Shown one piece after another: positions 63,201-64,000 of a DNA stretch of 64,000 nt. The position numbers and the translations under genes were made by a program. A model generated the notes under the pieces. The model saw only the letters and a list, made by a program, of their open reading frames with translations, was not told the DNA's origin and searched no databases. Source of the stretch: Luteolibacter rhizosphaerae (GTDB taxonomy: Bacteria; Verrucomicrobiota; Verrucomicrobiia; Verrucomicrobiales; Akkermansiaceae); the NCBI RefSeq assembly GCF_025950095.1, contig NZ_JAPDDR010000017.1, forward strand, positions 31,645-95,644, given 5' to 3'. Every line of letters starts with the position of its first letter. Positions within the stretch are counted from its first letter, which is position 1.

Positions 63201-63553
63201 TTGAACTGGAAGGGGAAGGGTTTGAGGCGCTTGATGTCGTCATCCGGCGCAGGGGTATCGACAAAGCCCGAGATGGCTTGCTCGTCCTTCAGGCGGAGGG
63301 CGACCTTCATGCGCGGCAAGGGAGCATAGGTTTCCCCCGGAACGGGCGCGATGACATAGGCCTCGAGGATCGCGGTGCCGCGGACCGATGGGAAGAGCAC
63401 CTGCCCTTCTTCGTTCCATGGCAAAGCCAAGACGCTGGGGGATTCCTCTTTTGAGGGAATGCCGAGATCGGCGAACTCGACGATCCGCAGGGTATCGGCC
63501 TGCACGGGAGGAATAATCAGAGCACAGGCTAACAGGAGATGGCGAATGTTCAC
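60272..63553 (-). CDS. Large secreted protein of unknown function
   Basis: About 1093 residues from GTG 63553, which directly follows an AAGGAA ribosome site and gives the signal peptide VNIRHLLLACALIIPPVQA. A long region (about 250-700) has segments like GSDPFFATGTDLALIF, SVHLAKFDGAVVISNS and the short ISNSLSQVQRIA of large verrucomicrobial hypotheticals. The C-terminal ~110 residues form a separate domain with VPAGTFENCVRIDGEYDY and WYAPGIGIVKS, a motif pair found in small periplasmic beta-domains. Function unknown; the DUF3352-like appearance of the middle part is an impression only. Confidence 0.75.
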   Translation of the reverse strand: MNIRHLLLACALIIPPVQADTLRIVEFADLGIPSKEESPSVLALPWNEEGQVLFPSVRGTAILEAYVIAPVPGETYAPLPRMKVALRLKDEQAISGFVDTPAPDDDIKRLKPFPFQFNPSKHPAATEEAFAAARKDHDTRLARSGLPGSAWYRHRAGVIPADPNRVTPSGDFDSTFRMASGGRAIAENLALDRELILASGEKGESVDIATLKGITVPAIDWTGKLKLGEVKIDSAAMYIPEDQHALITPSLAALLELRDLVDKEGAPILQSYDVRNPYQGLVARYQEQMGIANLDFIAKTLDLGSVAITGSDPFFATGTDLALIFSTEKQDAVFDAFALALSLKAKLAGVAMKEQDGIRSYQTEDRALSVHLAKFDGAVVISNSLSQVQRIASVAKKETPALGSTDEYKFFRQRYPVDPAEDAYLFLSDATIRRWCSPAVRIAASRRTRAFAALGELAAAKLEGKPAAETYADLLGKVTDAGASPDSEIFNTLGFLTPSSELAIKTAFPAEANAYNRWREGYESGWRRVFDPIALRLRMEGPKRELDLSVLPLTVDSSYRRWMEITGTGKPKEGAPAAHEKAKAFLSFNIDTESEAFRRLGEQSVQILPSLKANALGWVGGSISLYLDESFFWTALTRGNAKTLLDMNYLRLPLGVRIDSRSSVQLAVFITAIRSYIEESAPNLLRWEQRKHGETAYLAVLSREEEEENPLSPAIYYAALKGALLISLDERVLKDAIDREEKEKKAVPTGHHVQATLDGSSATLLGMVGENRLDRQRLESWAALPILNEWHRREPQKDPVVLHAAVFREDIRCPGGKGYRWNEAAGTMESVAFGFPADPRGEEVKFASAPVRFGAGLRFEDGGLRLQATMEPEPAREEKAADDQAGIEVPDGFPQVKDLALLPEGLELTYAVDETDADGPYTKTITRQASEETDKGTIIRTRTRIDAEGEEDDSISNEDYLLAKDGTGLGMTGLKSDLLVRTFGRPMPVLPAKLAPGIRFGGNYDSVAIHENETSKDGGLLRARVIGLEKVEVPAGTFENCVRIDGEYDYLSGAQIGRVTDTLWYAPGIGIVKSVWKTEFGHGTELLQKVVKP

Positions 63554-63604
63554 GGGGTTCCTTGGTTTAGATGAAGGATGCCGTGGGGAAGTGGTGTGTC
63601 TCAA

Positions 63605-63828
63605 GGAAGAAGCGCGGGCACAAGGGGCGTTGGCTTGATGCAGTTAAGGGCTCGTTCTTGATGGGGGCTCCCCTCGTGCTGCGGGCCGATTGAACACGGA
63701 TTAGACGGATTGAACGGATTGCACGGATGAGATTGCTGGACGATGGGGATGCGGACGCTTCTCGCTTTCGTAAAAGGAGAATGGAGTGGGCCAGACGAGA
63801 TTCTTTAGGAGAGCCTCCCTGTGCCCCT
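63605..63828. other. 224-bp intergenic region with tandem repeats
   Basis: No gene. Holds the 4 x 9-bp repeat at 63696-63731 and ends at the presumed IS boundary. Confidence 0.5.
63696..63731. repeat. 4 x 9-bp tandem repeat
   Basis: Units ACGGATTAG, ACGGATTGA, ACGGATTGC and ACGGATGAG in direct tandem. The core GGATT recurs in short-period repeats seen elsewhere in this window. Confidence 0.75.
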
Positions 63829-64000
63829 TGATCTTACTTCGAAAGCGCGGACACGGTTTTCGGGGTTAGTTGCGGTTGAGGGATTGTTCGTATTCCACGG
63901 GCGATTGATAGCCCAGCGAGCTGTGGAGGCGCACCGGGTTGTAAAAGGTTTCGATGTAGTCAAAGACCATCAGCCGTGCCTGCGCGCGGGTGGCGGGGAT
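63829..64000 (-). mobile_element. IS3-family element, partial (window edge)
   Basis: A plausible terminal inverted repeat begins at 63829 (TGATCTTACTTCG), inside which the transposase C-terminus lies on the minus strand. The rest of the element is beyond the window, so its group, length and target duplication cannot be read. Confidence 0.65.
63866..64000 (-). CDS. IS3-family transposase (OrfB) C-terminus, partial
   Basis: The last 44 codons of an rve-type integrase on the minus strand, cut by the window edge. The diagnostic end [20 protein letters not shown] then [12 protein letters not shown] is the conserved IS3-family OrfB tail following the third catalytic Glu (YIE..). Whether the element is intact is unknown. 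Confidence 0.9.
   Translation of the reverse strand: MPATRAQARLMVFDYIETFYNPVRLHSSLGYQSPVEYEQSLNRN

Noticed and set aside
1..64000. CRISPR arrays, tRNA and rRNA genes
   Set aside because: No regularly spaced repeats; no cloverleaf-like segment or rRNA signature was recognised by eye. A tRNAscan run would be needed to exclude tRNAs fully.

Overview
This window is GC-rich chromosomal DNA that reads as Verrucomicrobiota, most likely Verrucomicrobiaceae close to Luteolibacter or Haloferula. That placement is an inference from gene content. The clues are an SHD1-alpha/beta hydrolase fusion, secreted proteins built from a 'WAxxDPxAAxxWA' repeat, a secreted sulfatase, a small bacterial AP2-domain protein, two Tat-exported sugar-isomerase-like TIM barrels and a secretin-like mini lipoprotein. 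No rRNA, tRNA, CRISPR array, prophage or replication origin was recognised.

Layout. 62-6803: secreted SHD1/alpha-beta hydrolase, tcdA, a secreted GH32 fructanase, a Tat-exported TIM barrel and a cytoplasmic lipase-like protein. 7278-15359: large secreted proteins (ricin-B lectin/zincin; glycosidase core with three LamG domains), a WA-DP repeat protein, a second Tat TIM barrel and DUF2905. 15383-20913: yjbQ, nadC-birA, a class B penicillin-binding protein, a DUF6941-like protein and an SDR. 20966-25318: small membrane protein, ParE-type toxin with antitoxin, an ABC-F ATPase and a CxxCH protein. 25439-27716: a three-gene operon of unrecognised secreted proteins. 27992-30392: cyclophilin, small membrane protein, gluQRS and the secretin-like mini lipoprotein. 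30468-34746: opgG, an unknown TM protein and opgH. 34888-40757: cytochrome P450, low-molecular-weight phosphatase, sulfatase, the largest WA-DP protein, an AP2-like protein and an unknown. 41036-47064: Hsp20 and tamA/tamB. 47391-52742: two GspE/PilB ATPases, GspF and GspG. 52878-60031: small proteins, cysS, hicBA, hemB and an overlapping pair of WA-DP-like proteins. 60272-64000: a 1093-residue secreted protein, tandem repeats and the end of an IS3-family element cut by the window edge.

How the genes work together. Much of the window serves the envelope and export: T2SS/pilus-type ATPases with a pseudopilin, TamAB, osmoregulated glucan synthesis, PBP2, and many signal-peptide proteins aimed at fructans, sulfated glycans and other polymers. 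The rest is housekeeping (NAD, biotin ligase, haem, tRNA charging or modification) and two toxin-antitoxin pairs.

Two genome-scale signals stand out. First, about ten genes have a TTGnnn / 16-18 bp / TAGnnn (once TATnnn) promoter whose -10 box ends only about 5-10 bases before the start codon, which predicts leaderless or nearly leaderless mRNAs and settles several starts. Second, the octamer TCTAACAG/CTGTTAGA occurs about nine times on both strands in several reading frames, well above what this base composition predicts. In addition, the tamA signal peptide is encoded by one arm of a palindromic repeat.
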